The notes below the pieces were generated by a model. It saw only the letters and a program-made list of their open reading frames with translations, did no database searches and had not been told where the DNA came from. Shown here piece by piece: positions 1-10,839 of a stretch of DNA of 64,000 bases. Position numbers and translations under genes: made by a program. The stretch covers positions 5,747,501 to 5,811,500 of the forward strand of contig JAJKFH010003627.1 in the NCBI GenBank assembly GCA_023333565.1, written 5' to 3'. How positions within the stretch are numbered: position 1 is the stretch's first letter; each line of letters begins with the position of its first letter. The stretch is from Puffinus mauretanicus (taxonomy: Eukaryota > Chordata > Aves > Procellariiformes > Procellariidae).

Positions 1-2177
1 TAATCCATCTGTATTTTCTACTGTTCCACAGCACTCCCCTCATCTATCCAAGCTTTCTTAGGGAAGATGTGTTCCTTCCAGCAAACCTCCTCCCATCTAC
101 CCATGGCAGCCTCGCTAGGCTGTTATCACTTACTCTGGCTGGACATCTTCCTCTTAGTCTTGTGATCCCTATTACTAATCCCAGTGTGTCTTGGGCCATG
201 TCGGAAGGAAGTGCTGGCACAAGTGCCTTGAGGGAGTAATAACAGCTCATGAACATTGAATGAGCAAATCCCAATAATCTGTTCCGAAGTAAAGAAGAAC
301 CAGTTTGTGTTGCACGTGGCTGGGCAGGGAAGGGGCAGCAGCAAGCAAGTTGCTCAGACCTAGAATTCATCCTGGAGTAAAATCCATACTCACTTGCACC
401 ACAGCCTCCTAAGTGCCTCTCTGCTGTTTTGGCAAAAAAAGCCCCTAGTCCCAGAAAGGCAAAAGCTGTTGCATTCAGGTAGGTTTTGTTAACATCATGC
501 AAGCTTAACAGATCTACTCAGAAATCTCTTAAAACCTGAGCACAACAAATGATCCTACCTTCTTTTTTGTTGTCTTGTACCAGGGCATTTCCAGGAAGAC
601 AAATACAGCTATTATATGCTTTAGCACCCCTCTGGGATGCATTTCTGCTCACTGCTTCTTGGACATGTTGCTCCATAAGTTCATTTATTTATTTATTTTT
701 CCTGGAGGCTGGGTGAGGGGAGAGAGAAAACATGTTTCTGGTGGCACAGGGAACAGATTGTAAAGCTTGTGCTTCTAAGTATTATAGGTTTTGGTCTCAC
801 GAGAACTGTGCCCTCTGGAGAGTCGTGGCTAAATGAAACTGCTCCATTATGTTGTGCTGAACTAGTCCACCCCTCTTTTTATACAGAGGGTTGAATCAAT
901 TTGTATTGCAAAGAAAAGGAAAAGAAGGGGGGGGAAAGTGTTTGAGTAAATGGATTTTCTTTCAGTACCTTCTTGCTGTATTGTTTGTGCATATAGGAGT
1001 TGACAGTCCCTTCTCCATCCCCACACAGGTAGAAATTTTGAATATCCACAGAAGAAACAAGTTTTCATAGCAATTTTATGGTGTATTTTCTAAGACCATC
1101 ATTACTCTTACCTAATGTCAACAAGCTGGGAGCAGGTGACAGCCTCCCAGAGTAGCACACATGAAAGGAGCTCCTTTACATTCAAGCTGCCTCTCTTGCA
1201 GAGCGCTACAAATTTCACTCGGCTGGGACAAAATGGGCTGTGAAGGAGGGGTAGGAAGTTGGTTAAGAACTGGACACCAATTCCCCTCCCAGGATCTCTT
1301 TCTGGGTATTACCTCTTTAACTATGCGATATTTTAACATAGGTAGAATACAAGTCTGGTTCAGAGAACTGTTCCATAGCAGAGAGAGAGCCCAGGAGGAG
1401 TTTGAGCAATGGGCTGTACTGGGTTGCTCTGGGAGTGCTGTACAACATGCTGCCCCTCTTTAGGAGGGTTGTAATCTCCTGATTCAGACCTACAAGTGAA
1501 CAGAACGTCTCTTTGCCACAGAGGAAACCACTTTTTCTGCAGACTATTCAAAGCACCTGCATGCATGATGGTTGTATTTCCCTTTCTGCTTCTCATTGTC
1601 CTAAGTTTCTGTCATTTGTATAAATGATTATGAAAGCACTCCCAGGAGACCGCACACACGCTCATAAAACTATTGTAAAGAGAAGTATTGCAGGCTATTG
1701 CTAGAGGCTATTTTATTGTATATTTTGAGGAAACGTCTCGTTTTCTACTGACAAATAGGGAAACTGAGTACTCCAGAGACACGAGTTATTTTCTAAACGG
1801 TGTGATTATTCTGTAGAGCTTAGACTAGGAAATGCCAGCTTTGGCATCTTTGGGAAGGATTTGCTCTGAGAAGCAGAGGTTGCTATTAGTAAGAAACAGG
1901 GGGGAAAAAGCAGATCTTTTCTTCATTATTATCCTGAAGTATTTGCAGATCCCTTATTTGTGTATATCACTGGTCACAGCTTGGGCTGGCTCTTTAAAGG
2001 GAGATAAGTTCCAGACTAATTCTCTGGTTTATGGGTGATGGGTTTGTGCATAGGTTAATGGTTGAGTAGGTGACATTGTCACGTGTGGCTAAGTGCATTT
2101 CTGGTGACAGGGAGAAGCTGAGCTGAAGAAGGAGCTGGGAGGACCTGAGGAAGTGTGTTTTGGGAGACAGTACACTC

Positions 2178-2212
2178 TGTGTGTGTGTGTGTGCGCGCAC
2201 GCGTATGTGTAT
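2178..2212. repeat. TG/CG alternating tract (Z-DNA candidate)
   Basis: There are 35 bases of unbroken pyrimidine-purine alternation: a (TG)n run grading into GCGCGCACGCG and then TATGTGTAT. CG-rich alternation flanked by TG is the most favourable sequence type for left-handed Z-DNA under negative supercoiling. Confidence 0.85.
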
Positions 2213-3820
2213 TTGGGGTGGCAGAATCTACTGGCAAGAGGAGCTCCAACTGAGGTTTGCTTAGAGGATGGGGTGAAATCTGCCTCCTTCTCTTGCCTTT
2301 TTCTGAGTAGGTTATGATGGGCTGCTCAACTCTGTAGGGGAGCCCTTGACTGATTTTGTGAAGGTCTCAGGTAAGGCCATCACCACCCTGCTTTGTTTGG
2401 CTGCAGGGTGTTGTTTAAGAAGCGCTCTCAGAAAAGCTGTTGTTTTGATTTGGATTCCAGTTGCATTAGCTACTATGGTGAAGCCAGTGAACGCAATAAG
2501 CATCTTCAGTTTTGTAGCACTCGGGGAGGTGGGAGCTGTGAGTACAACCAGTTTTAGTGCATGTGAGGATGAATTCCGAGGAATATGAAACGCAGGCCAA
2601 CTCCCTGCATGGGTGCTGCCGGTGTAACTGCTGCAAGGTGCAGAGAGAGGCAGCAGGCTGCAGAGACCTCCATCAGTCCTGGAGCTGCTCGGCAGAGCAC
2701 TGTAGAGAGCAGAGCACAGATATTAATGAGCAGTAAAAAGAAAAGTGCAGCTATTGTAGTTCTCACAGGTGAACAGCTGAAACCCTGCAGCATGAAACCC
2801 AGTTGCTTTTCTAACTACAGAGTTTCCAAAATGGGAGCTCATTTGGTAGTTTTGGTTTTGAGGCATAAACTGAGAGTTTATAAAGCTCCCTCCTTCCAAC
2901 CTCTCTACTAATGACCATGCAAATATGTGTTTTTATCAGCAAACTTAAGCAGGCATGACTGAAAGATGCTTGGGAGGGATGGGGAAGGGAAAGATCTGGT
3001 ATTCCTTCACTACACATTAAAGGGATAATGAAGCCCCTTAGGGAGCAGATATGTGTGTGGTGACAAAGTACCTTTAAACTGTTATTTCTCTGAGGAGAAT
3101 TGCACTTTAAAGCCTGACAACGTGGTGCTAGGCAGGTTGTGTTCATGGTACTCCTACAACGTGATGCTGCCTTTAAGAAAGGGTGATTGCTTGTCTGCTT
3201 TCCACTGAGCAGTAGGAAGAAGGCAAAAAGAGACAGGTAGCAGAATGGTGAAAATCTCTTAGGATTTGAGGCTATTTGGTCTTCAGGTTTCAGTTTCAGG
3301 CTTTTCTCTCTCACATTCTTAGGACAGGTCAAAATCAAACTGTTTCAGATCTCCTCTGCACGCCTTTTCTCAGATTTCAGCAAATCAAATGCTAGTTTAG
3401 AGAATATTCCCTTGTTAAACCCAGTTTGCTGCCCACCTTAATGTTTCCTACCAGGCACAGAAGTTATGAAACAAGATACTGTCAACAGCAGAGCTGTCAG
3501 TGAGAGTGAGTGAGAGCCCTTTTCACAGGAGTATCAGTCCAATCTGTCTGTCCCTAAGGGATCTGGAAAATCTCCAAGTAATGGGAGATGATCCGAAATG
3601 ATCCTGAACTTTTCCAAACCTCCTCTTCCCAAATTTCAGTAGTCACAAATGATTTTGAGGTTTCCTGTGCATCACAAACATGGCAAAGCTGCAAGGTGAG
3701 ATGAGTCAGGGAGTAATTTTGAGATATGTTCCCATTTCATCATGTCTCTGCTCCCAGAATCTTTCCTCTTTACCTGCTGCCTCCTTCAGATCAGCTTTCT
3801 GCTACCATCTGCCTTTGGGA

Positions 3821-3870
3821 TTTTTTTTTTCTTTTTCTTTTTCTTTTCTTTCTTTTCTTTTTTTTTTTTT
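3821..3870. repeat. 50-nt homopyrimidine tract
   Basis: This is an uninterrupted T/C run (T10, then C-interrupted T blocks such as CTTTTTC and CTTTTC, then T12). It is low-complexity and could form triplex DNA. It could also be the reverse of an A-rich retroposon tail, but no body could be assigned. Confidence 0.8.
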
Positions 3871-6800
3871 AAATAATCCCATCTACATTTCAGATGCTGG
3901 CTGCAGCTTGTTTGTAAAATAAATTGGAAGAAGGCTGCCTAATAGCAGCCTCCCAAATGCCATGATTTCCAAGTCTCCAGACCCAGTTGGCATGGAGTTG
4001 ATAGTCTATCACAAAAACCACATATGCTTTCCAGTCTATTAAGAGAGTTAATGGAGCTGGTGAGAGGTGGGTGTGAGGAGAGAGTTAAGTTGGCTTTTGA
4101 AGTGAGAAGTTTCCTCAGTGCTTCCAGAGAAGTAAGGAGATAAGTTTTGCTTGTAAGGTATCTTGATGGGCTACCAGCTGCAAGAATGGCAAGGTCAAAG
4201 CAGTGACTGCTGGGCACACCATGGCAGTAATTAGGTCTATCCATATGAGAAAAGTGAGCTGCCAGTTGCACCCCTCTTATAGCACCCTGTGTAGGGGCAA
4301 ACAGAAGAGTCACAATTTATAATATTGCTATTTACGATCTTCTGTAGTAAAGATTTCAAAGCCAGTGCATTTCTGTGCTCTCTTTCTAACTTTTGCAGAC
4401 TTCAGTAAAGAGTGAGTGAGTTATAGCTGATACTGTAAAACTCTTCACCGAGATGAATTTGACATTGTCTGGGCTCCAGTCCATTTCCCAATGGCACGTC
4501 TATTCTTCCTTGATGACAAGTGTGTCATTCCTTTTTTCTAGAGCACTAACTACTAACTTTTTTATTATCACTTTTTTGCTACACTGGGGCAGTGAGTTGA
4601 GGGCTCATAGAGGTCAGACCTGCTTTAGAAAAAAAGCTTGCTCTTCAACTATGAGAGCAGCACCAGCGGATAACTGTGGTGAGGTTGTAATTGAGTCCTG
4701 ATTACACTTGGCCATTGCCGGTGCTGATAGCTGAAGAACACGAAGGAATTTGTATGCATAATTCCAGTTTACCCCAACAGATAAAGTGCTTATTGCTCAA
4801 CTACAGAACAATCAAAATGTGGGCAGTTTTTTTGGGTTTGGGGTTTGTTTTTTTTTAGCAATAGTTACCTCAGTTGTGACATACAGCTTATTTCCCAAAT
4901 GGAAATGGCATATTTTTAATTACATGTTGTAATATGAAACCATTCTGTAATTATGAGTCCTCTTAGTGTTTATGTCTCCGCTCTTCGCTAGGGAGGACTT
5001 CTAACATGATCTTCTGACTGTTGTGAGCACACAGTTGGACATGCTACATTCTTTTGTAAAACACTTCCTGGACATACATCATCTATCTATATCAGCAAAT
5101 GGAAGATCTCTTCATTCTCAGTTTCATGCGGATATGCTGTGAGACCAAATGATCTTCTGGGAAACATTTATGTGCACACTAGAGCTCAAGTTTTTGAAGA
5201 TATATGCAGTTTGCTACTTCCTTCCATGGGCACATAAACAATCAATTGTGTTGCAATGGATGTGAACAGCTGGTAGAATCTATCTGTTGGATTTCAGGAA
5301 CCCCCTAGACCTTGCTACATCAGAAACTCATCTTTCTCAATCTGTCAAAGCCTGTGACCAGATTTCTGGCTGGTTGATGATTTCTCTCCTAATTACTTTC
5401 TGAGTCATTTGTACCTTATAGTTTCCATTCTTGCTGGGTTGAAGAAACACCTCAGGATTGATCATAAGTGTTGTGCAGTCTATACCCTGGTTCCTATGCT
5501 AGGAACCTGGCAAGGTCTGACTTGCACTGTGGTCATACCTTGGTCCTTTTTCTTCTTAATGTGTTAAGCAATTTCAGAAGACAACAAATATTCTTTCCCC
5601 AACAACTCCTGTATGAGAAAGTACCCTTTTGTACCCTGTGCCTTTGCCCTGCCATCAGTGAAAGGTAGAAATGAAGCTCCCAGCCATCACTGATGAGACA
5701 CTAAGCCTGCCTCACATTTCAGCCCTTTTTGGCATCTCTTCTTCCACTGAACAGTGGACCCAGAATTACTGGGGTTTGCCTCCAATTTTTCCTTTTGTGC
5801 AACCTGAGGTTTTCCGATGCTGTAGCAAGACAAGTCCCCTGTGAAGCCACACATACACTGAGGAGGAGGTCCCACCGTGGAAGTTCCCACTAAGCAGAAC
5901 CACTCAGATTCCAAGTCCATCAGGATGCCAAAGGGTGGACTTGGGCAAATTCAGTCTCAGATGTGTGAGAAATGTGTTGTTCTCCCTCTTTGTCTTTTAG
6001 AACCCCTCTTTTGATAAGATTGATACAGGCATGCAGAGGCAATCAGTAAACTGCCTGCCCTTACTTTGTGAATATGGACTGCTCAGGGCATTCATTCCAG
6101 TAGTTGTTAGCACGATGATGCAGCAGTGCTGAGAAACCGAGAGTATCCCTCAGCCACAGGGGAGCTGACTAAGCTGTTGAGCTTGTAAGCTAGCTACCAG
6201 GGGGTTGAATTCGCTGAGGAGAGACACTGTGTGATAGAGAGTGACCTTACCAGCCAAGAGACAAGACTGCCCTGGAGACAGGTATTCTGGCACATTGAGA
6301 GGTCTGACCAAGGGCCAAGATTCTTTTTCCTGCTTTGAGACCACTCCAGAAAGAATTTGCATGCAATTTTTTTTCTTATTTCCTTCCACACATCTCTTTG
6401 TCTGCTGCAATCTCTGAATAAGGTCCAATTGGTTTACAAATTCCTTTGTGCTGCCTGGCTGTTCACTGTCATTCCCAATGGGGAAACTGGTCATACAGAA
6501 GGTGTTCAGGAAAGCATGGGGAGGAGGAATGAAATTTGGGAGGAAGGTCTGGGGAAGCTGCCACTCATGCCTGAGACGTAGAGCTTCAAGGTCAGCACAC
6601 CCTGAGGCTCCCAAGTGTGTGTTGAAATCCAGGTGTAGTTTTCTGGTCCGTTTCTTCCCACCAGAAAATGGGGGGATCCTTCATCCTTCCTACTCTGCTC
6701 TTTTAACACTGGATTCTTGTTGCTTGGCACCTCCTAATCCTGTAGATAGCTATTTGTTCACTGAATTTTCTCACACAAGCTGGGAAGCAGAGTCCTTCTG

Positions 6801-7770
6801 TGAGCTTTAATGTATCTGTGTGTTTTAATAACAAATTACCGATGATTTTATACAAATATCCCTATTTAAGAACTTCAAAGTCTTTGGTGTTTCCCCCCAC
6901 CCTCCAGACTTTGTACTTCTTGCTGCTGCTGTTGTTGACACTCCCATGCGATTCAGCCTTGGAGAAACAAATACTTGTTTAGCTGTTCTCCTGCTGTGCC
7001 TGCTCAGTGCATTTGCTTAATGATGACTTCAGTTCAGCTTTGCAATAGTTTTAGGGCAATAGATTCTCCCAGAAAGACAAGAGACTCATTTGTGGACAAC
7101 CTTACCTGTGTTCTTTCCCCCTTCTTGCCCCCCACCCCCCGCCCCTTTTCCCCAGATCAGAGTTTGATTAAAAAAATGTGCACGCAAAGGCTCTTTCTTT
7201 GCCGTGATAATACATGGCTTTTCATAGCCTTTGTTTCAGCATTATCAGTTGCCAAGATCAGTTCTGGTGAGGAGTCACAGTTTTGCCCGTTCATTTCTTC
7301 ACTCCATTTATCCTGACTTGAAACAGTGAGTAGAAGGCTGGACTCAAGCAAGTACTTGCTGCCCTTTTTTGTCATTAGTTGAATTTTCTTGAATCTGTAA
7401 TTTCCTTATTTTCATCTAAAACATCAAATCACATTCTTGCTTATAACATTTGCTCTAGAGCCAAGCTCAAGCCGCTGTTTCAAAACCTGCATGTGTTCAT
7501 ATTTGAAGGGTTTATGTTATGCTTTCTCTATTTCAACCTTCTTGAGTCAAATCAGAGTTTTTACTTTTTACTTAAGACATCAAGTTCATCTATGCCATCA
7601 GTTTTGTTCAAAATGAGGACAAAGTTAACCTCCAAAATCTATATTTATGCACCTAAATGAAGGTTCAGCTTTTCTTTATTCCTGGAAGTGCAGCACTACC
7701 TGGCAAAGAAATGAACGGGTGATTTTATTAATGTCATTGTCATTTTAAGTAATTTTGCACAGCTGAAACC

Positions 7771-7830
7771 GGAAAAAAAAAGGAAAAAAAAAAAAAAAAA
7801 GAAAACCAAAAAACCCCAAACCCCACAAAA
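7771..7830. repeat. A-rich low-complexity tract
   Basis: A GGAAAAAAAA block is followed by a run of about 17 A, then GAAAACC, AAAAAACCCC and AAACCCC units. A-rich ends like this can mark retroposon 3' tails, but no retroposon body was recognised upstream. Confidence 0.75.
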
Positions 7831-8099
7831 TAGCATTATAAAATTCAAACTCTGGAAAGTTCCAAATTTTGTTTTCTTTTTTTTGGCCATTTACAAGACC
7901 ATCTTTGAATTGTTTAAACTACTTATGTTTCACTTCTGGAATATGGCAAGTATAATTTTGCCAATAACTAGATCCAACTTCTGAGCTATTTTCTGCCAGA
8001 AAGCAAAAATCACTTCAGTGAAATAATACATCAGACTCTCTCTTCATCTATTTCCAGCTGATGAGGTTTCAGCTTATAGCAGAGATTGTTTTTTATTAG

Positions 8100-8370
8100 G
8101 CCCTGAGTACACGACCTGGCGCTTGTGCAGCTGAGTTTCATCTGACTACTATCACTCCGGTCCTCAAAGTCATCCCACTGCTTTTTTTTGTATGATATGC
8201 AGAGCCTCGTCCATAATGATGATTCATTCCACAGTGTGTCATCAGCAAATTTTGTTGGCATGGTCCTCCTTTACCGTGCCAAGAACTGTGATGAAAATAT
8301 TATGTAAGATTTATCTCAAGAATCATCTATGAAGAATTCAACTCATAACCTTCCTCTAGCCTGACTGAAA
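8100..8370 (-). mobile_element. Ancient CR1-class LINE fossil (antisense), RT FADDT motif
   Basis: On the minus strand, bases 8249-8235 read F-A-D-D-T, the reverse-transcriptase motif C context of CR1-clade LINEs, in a PTKFADDT setting. The + strand sequence that follows (8270-8368: gtgccaagaactg, atgaaaatatta, aactcataaccttcctc, tagcctga) has the layout of old CR1/L3-type antisense copies found across amniotes. The frame beyond FADDT is not conserved. Family assignment is by eye, and the 5' boundary (8100) is approximate. Confidence 0.5.
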
Positions 8371-8600
8371 TCACGGGAAATAGAGCTGAAAAGGACTTCA
8401 AGTCCAAACTGTATCCCAAAGACATGAACTATACTCAGCAGATACTTGTCCAATTTGTTCTTAAACATAGTTGATGAGATTCCATAATCTTCATAGATAC
8501 TCCATATCAGTAACTGAGTCTCCTAATCACTGGAGTACTTTGGTCCCTAATGTCTGCCCTAAATCACTTCTCTGACATTTTTCTTGTTTTCACTGTGCCA
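8371..8600 (-). mobile_element. Old CR1-type LINE 3' end (antisense)
   Basis: Read on +, the segment has the familiar inverted CR1 3'-end order: a GAGCTGAAAAGGACTTCAAG block, then 'ccaatttgttcttaaacata', 'gagattccataatctt', 'aatcactggagtact' and 'ctgccctaaatcacttc'. These are the reverse complement of the C-terminal RT codons and short 3' UTR. It follows directly on a separate antisense RT-region fossil at 8100-8370. The order (RT motif left of the 3' end in antisense copies) is wrong for a single insertion, so these are two insertions or a rearranged one. Confidence 0.6.
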
Positions 8601-8800
8601 AATACAGCCACAGAATTAGCTCATTCCCCTTGTGAGTGATGCTTCTGCTTACAAACCACAATACCATCTTCTGACACGTTTGTTGTCTTCTTCCTTTGAG
8701 CTGGCTCCATACACCCATACTCATCAGCTGATGTTTTTGTGCAATAAAAGTTCCACCACAGGCATTCATTTGAACACGAAGCACTATCCACTGAAATCAA

Positions 8801-10640
8801 TGTTTACTTGACTTACGAAGTAATCCCCAGAGCATGATCATCTTCCTTTATGTTTCTGAATTTTAACCGAAGACAAAGCTTCCCTCAGTTTCAGATCTAC
8901 TTCAGGGTCAGTAGTCTTCTGAAGGCTTCTTTTGCAGAAAGTCAGAGAACATTCCCTCTTGTAGACCTCCTTAAGTATTTTATTCCATGTGTGAAATTAA
9001 CTGTTAACTTCCCCATCAGTCCTTATGAGCGCTTTACCTCCCTGTCCCATGGGTATTTAGAATATCCTCAAGGTTTCTGCCATGTAATTTGGAGGAAACT
9101 ATATGATATGTACATAGCAGAATACATTCTGCGTACAGTTTACCACAAAGCTAAATATTATGTTACCACAAAGACAGCAAGTTGCATTTGGAAACTCCTG
9201 TATATAATGCTAATAAGAAACCCAATTCCATCTTATTCTAATTAACCTGGAAAGCCTTCCTTTTTATAACATGAGAGAGACTTCAAAACATTCAGAATGT
9301 TAATAAACCCACAGGTATTTCCATTCTTTATATCTTCTGGTATACACTATTCATCAGGAATTGTTGCTCATTTCAGTAATAGTCTGATTTTCTCGGTCTA
9401 CAGAAGTTTAACATTTTGAACCATTGCATCTAATTTTTTAAATAATAAAGAAATCTTATTTTTCCTGTTTTTGATAAGAGATGGAGTTAATAAATACTAA
9501 CATTGTGTTAGCAAGAAAAGATACTAGCCTTAAGGATCAATTGGAGGACCCTGGATAGCGCAAAGAATTCACCATGGGCACAATGACTGAACAGTAAGCT
9601 ATGTTAAGGATCCTTCATGTTTCACTGGCAATGTAAAAGTCTTAAAGCAGGAGATATTAAGGCCTTTTATGCAACAGATCCAAGTTGGATCTACTAAGTG
9701 CTTTTTATTTCTTCTTTTTTTTTTTTTTTTTTTTTTGTGGTGGTCACTAGCTTGTGCTGAGCCCAGATTGACTCAGTCTAATGGTTACGAGGCTTGTGAA
9801 TAGAGTCTGATAACCAAAATGAAATCAGAATCCATTTTTCTGTCTAGTTGGTAGGAACAAGCTCTGAGACTTCAATCAACCTGAAGATGAGCTCCCCTTT
9901 AGTCTCCAGATGTCATGCCTTCAAAGGAGAGCTAAAACTCATTTATGGAAATACTTGGAGTCCTCCCCTCCACCCCTCAAATGAATAGTCATAAAGCTGT
10001 AGGGTTCTTAAAGCCAGATCTTCAGTAATAGCACAAAATACTGCCTTTTATACTGTGCTGCTAATGCTGTAAAATAGGGCAGTATATTCTTCCACTCAGA
10101 GAGCAACACCCAGATAACATTTAAGTTAGTGAAGTGGAAATTTGTGTGACCTAATTTAAGAACCAGTCAAATGTCTTAGGTGAGAAAACTTCACTAAAAC
10201 ATAAATGCCACTGTATTTCCACTTTGCTTAAAAGAGTCCAGGGTAAGGGGTGGGGGAGAATGGTTATGATACAGGGGAACGCAGTAGAGAGAAGGAACCC
10301 AATATCCGAATAATAGTCCAGATTAACTTTTGAGAATGGAGGGTCTGGAAGGTTCACTTTCAACTCATGCATATGACAGCCTGTCTTTGTGTTATCCAAA
10401 AGGGGAGGAGAAAAGCTGATGTTACTAGCGAACTGAGATTAATTTTGTGAAAGTCTGCAAGGCATTATTTATACTCTGTGTGCCAGAACTGTGTTTCTAT
10501 TAATGGTCTCTCCAGGCCATGCTCGAAAAATAGTGCAGCCTCATATAGTGTAAATGAGATTTGGCGATGTGAATTTAACTGTTTTCTATTTTAACAAACT
10601 CCTTCCCAACCCTTCCCTTGTTCCACTCATGAACTCTCTT
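8801..10640 (+). other. AGBL4 intron next to the exon: no other gene seen
   Basis: This is AT-rich intronic DNA. A 131-codon open frame at 8850-9245 (+) shows no recognisable domain. A pure T run occupies 9715-9736. No second AGBL4 exon was identified. Confidence 0.6.
9715..9736. repeat. T22 homopolymer
   Basis: This is an uninterrupted run of T preceded by TTTATTTCTTC. It could be the reverse of a poly(A) tail of a minus-strand retroposon, but the downstream sequence is not recognised. Confidence 0.85.
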
Positions 10641-10667
10641 CATGTCTTTGTGTTCTTCCTCCTGCAG
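10641..10667 (+). other. AGBL4: 3' splice acceptor of the AGBL4 exon (U2-type)
   Basis: A pyrimidine-rich tract (catgtctttgtgttcttcc) runs into CCTGCAG directly before the first in-frame codon of the AGBL4 exon. A second AG lies 5 bases downstream at 10671-10672. Using it would shift the frame, so the first AG is preferred. It looks like an ordinary major-spliceosome acceptor. Confidence 0.8.
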
Positions 10668-10830
10668 TCCAGTACATCGTTCAACAGAGATGCTGTGAAA
10701 GCAGGGACAGGCCGGCGTTTTCTTGGTGGGCTTTTAAATGATACATCCTACTGCTACACTCTGGAAGTCTCATTCTACAGCTACATATTGGGTGGACCTA
10801 ATTCTGCTGTCCCCTACACAGAAGAAGCAT
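10668..10830 (+). CDS. AGBL4: AGBL4 (cytosolic carboxypeptidase 6) internal exon
   Basis: This is a single internal exon of a cytosolic M14-family metallocarboxypeptidase. CCP6 removes glutamates, mainly from polyglutamate side chains on tubulin, and acts in the cytosol and at centriole and ciliary microtubules. The exon reads in frame from TCC at 10668 and gives 54 codons plus one base. Recognisable blocks are FNRDAVKAGTGRRFLGGLL (10680-10736), SYCYTLEVSFYSYI (10746-10787) and AVPYTEEA (10806-10829). These are characteristic of CCP6 and distinct from the AGTPBP1 and AGBL2/3 paralogues. The Glu of TLE (GAA, 10764-10766) is the expected general-base catalytic residue of M14 enzymes. The zinc-binding HxxE and H residues lie in earlier exons that are not visible here. 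The exon is bounded by a CAG acceptor at 10665-10667 and a GT donor at 10831. The last base T starts a split codon (phase 1), which fits the Tyr that follows EEA in the family. Unspliced read-through would stop at TGA 10869-10871. There is no frameshift or internal stop, so the exon looks functional. Confidence 0.93.
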
Positions 10831-10839
10831 GTATCCTTT
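10831..10839 (+). other. AGBL4: 5' splice donor, U12-type consensus
   Basis: The bases directly after the exon are GTATCCTTT. This equals the GT-AG-subtype U12 donor consensus (RTATCCTTT) at every position, while it is a poor U2 donor (T at -1, C at +5). The downstream intron is therefore inferred to be excised by the minor spliceosome. The matching U12 branch point and acceptor would lie at the next AGBL4 exon, which is not seen in this window. Confidence 0.8.

Larger units (their letters stand above)
1..8030 (+). other. AGBL4 intron, upstream part: no gene seen
   Basis: This is unique-looking non-coding DNA. Open frames are short and unrelated to known proteins, and the longest (minus strand, 2811-3338, 175 codons) has no recognisable domain. 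It contains a TG/CG alternating tract at 2178-2212, a 50-base pyrimidine tract at 3821-3870 and an A-rich run at 7771-7830. It is called intron because it lies upstream of an internal AGBL4 exon and no preceding exon was found. Confidence 0.6.

Noticed and set aside
44..502. 152-codon minus-strand open frame
   Set aside because: It has no family resemblance and sits in ordinary intron. Its length is within chance expectation.
2811..3338. 175-codon minus-strand open frame, the longest outside the CR1
   Set aside because: It has no recognisable domain, odd composition (Cys/Ser/Pro scatter) and no splice or promoter context. About 0.2 frames of this length are expected by chance in 64 kb at this base composition.
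7379..7830. Processed pseudogene suggested by the A-rich run after a 93-codon frame
   Set aside because: The frame matches no known protein and no target-site duplication is visible.
8850..9245. 131-codon + strand frame just upstream of the AGBL4 exon
   Set aside because: It does not resemble the preceding AGBL4 coding sequence and has no domain or splice boundaries.
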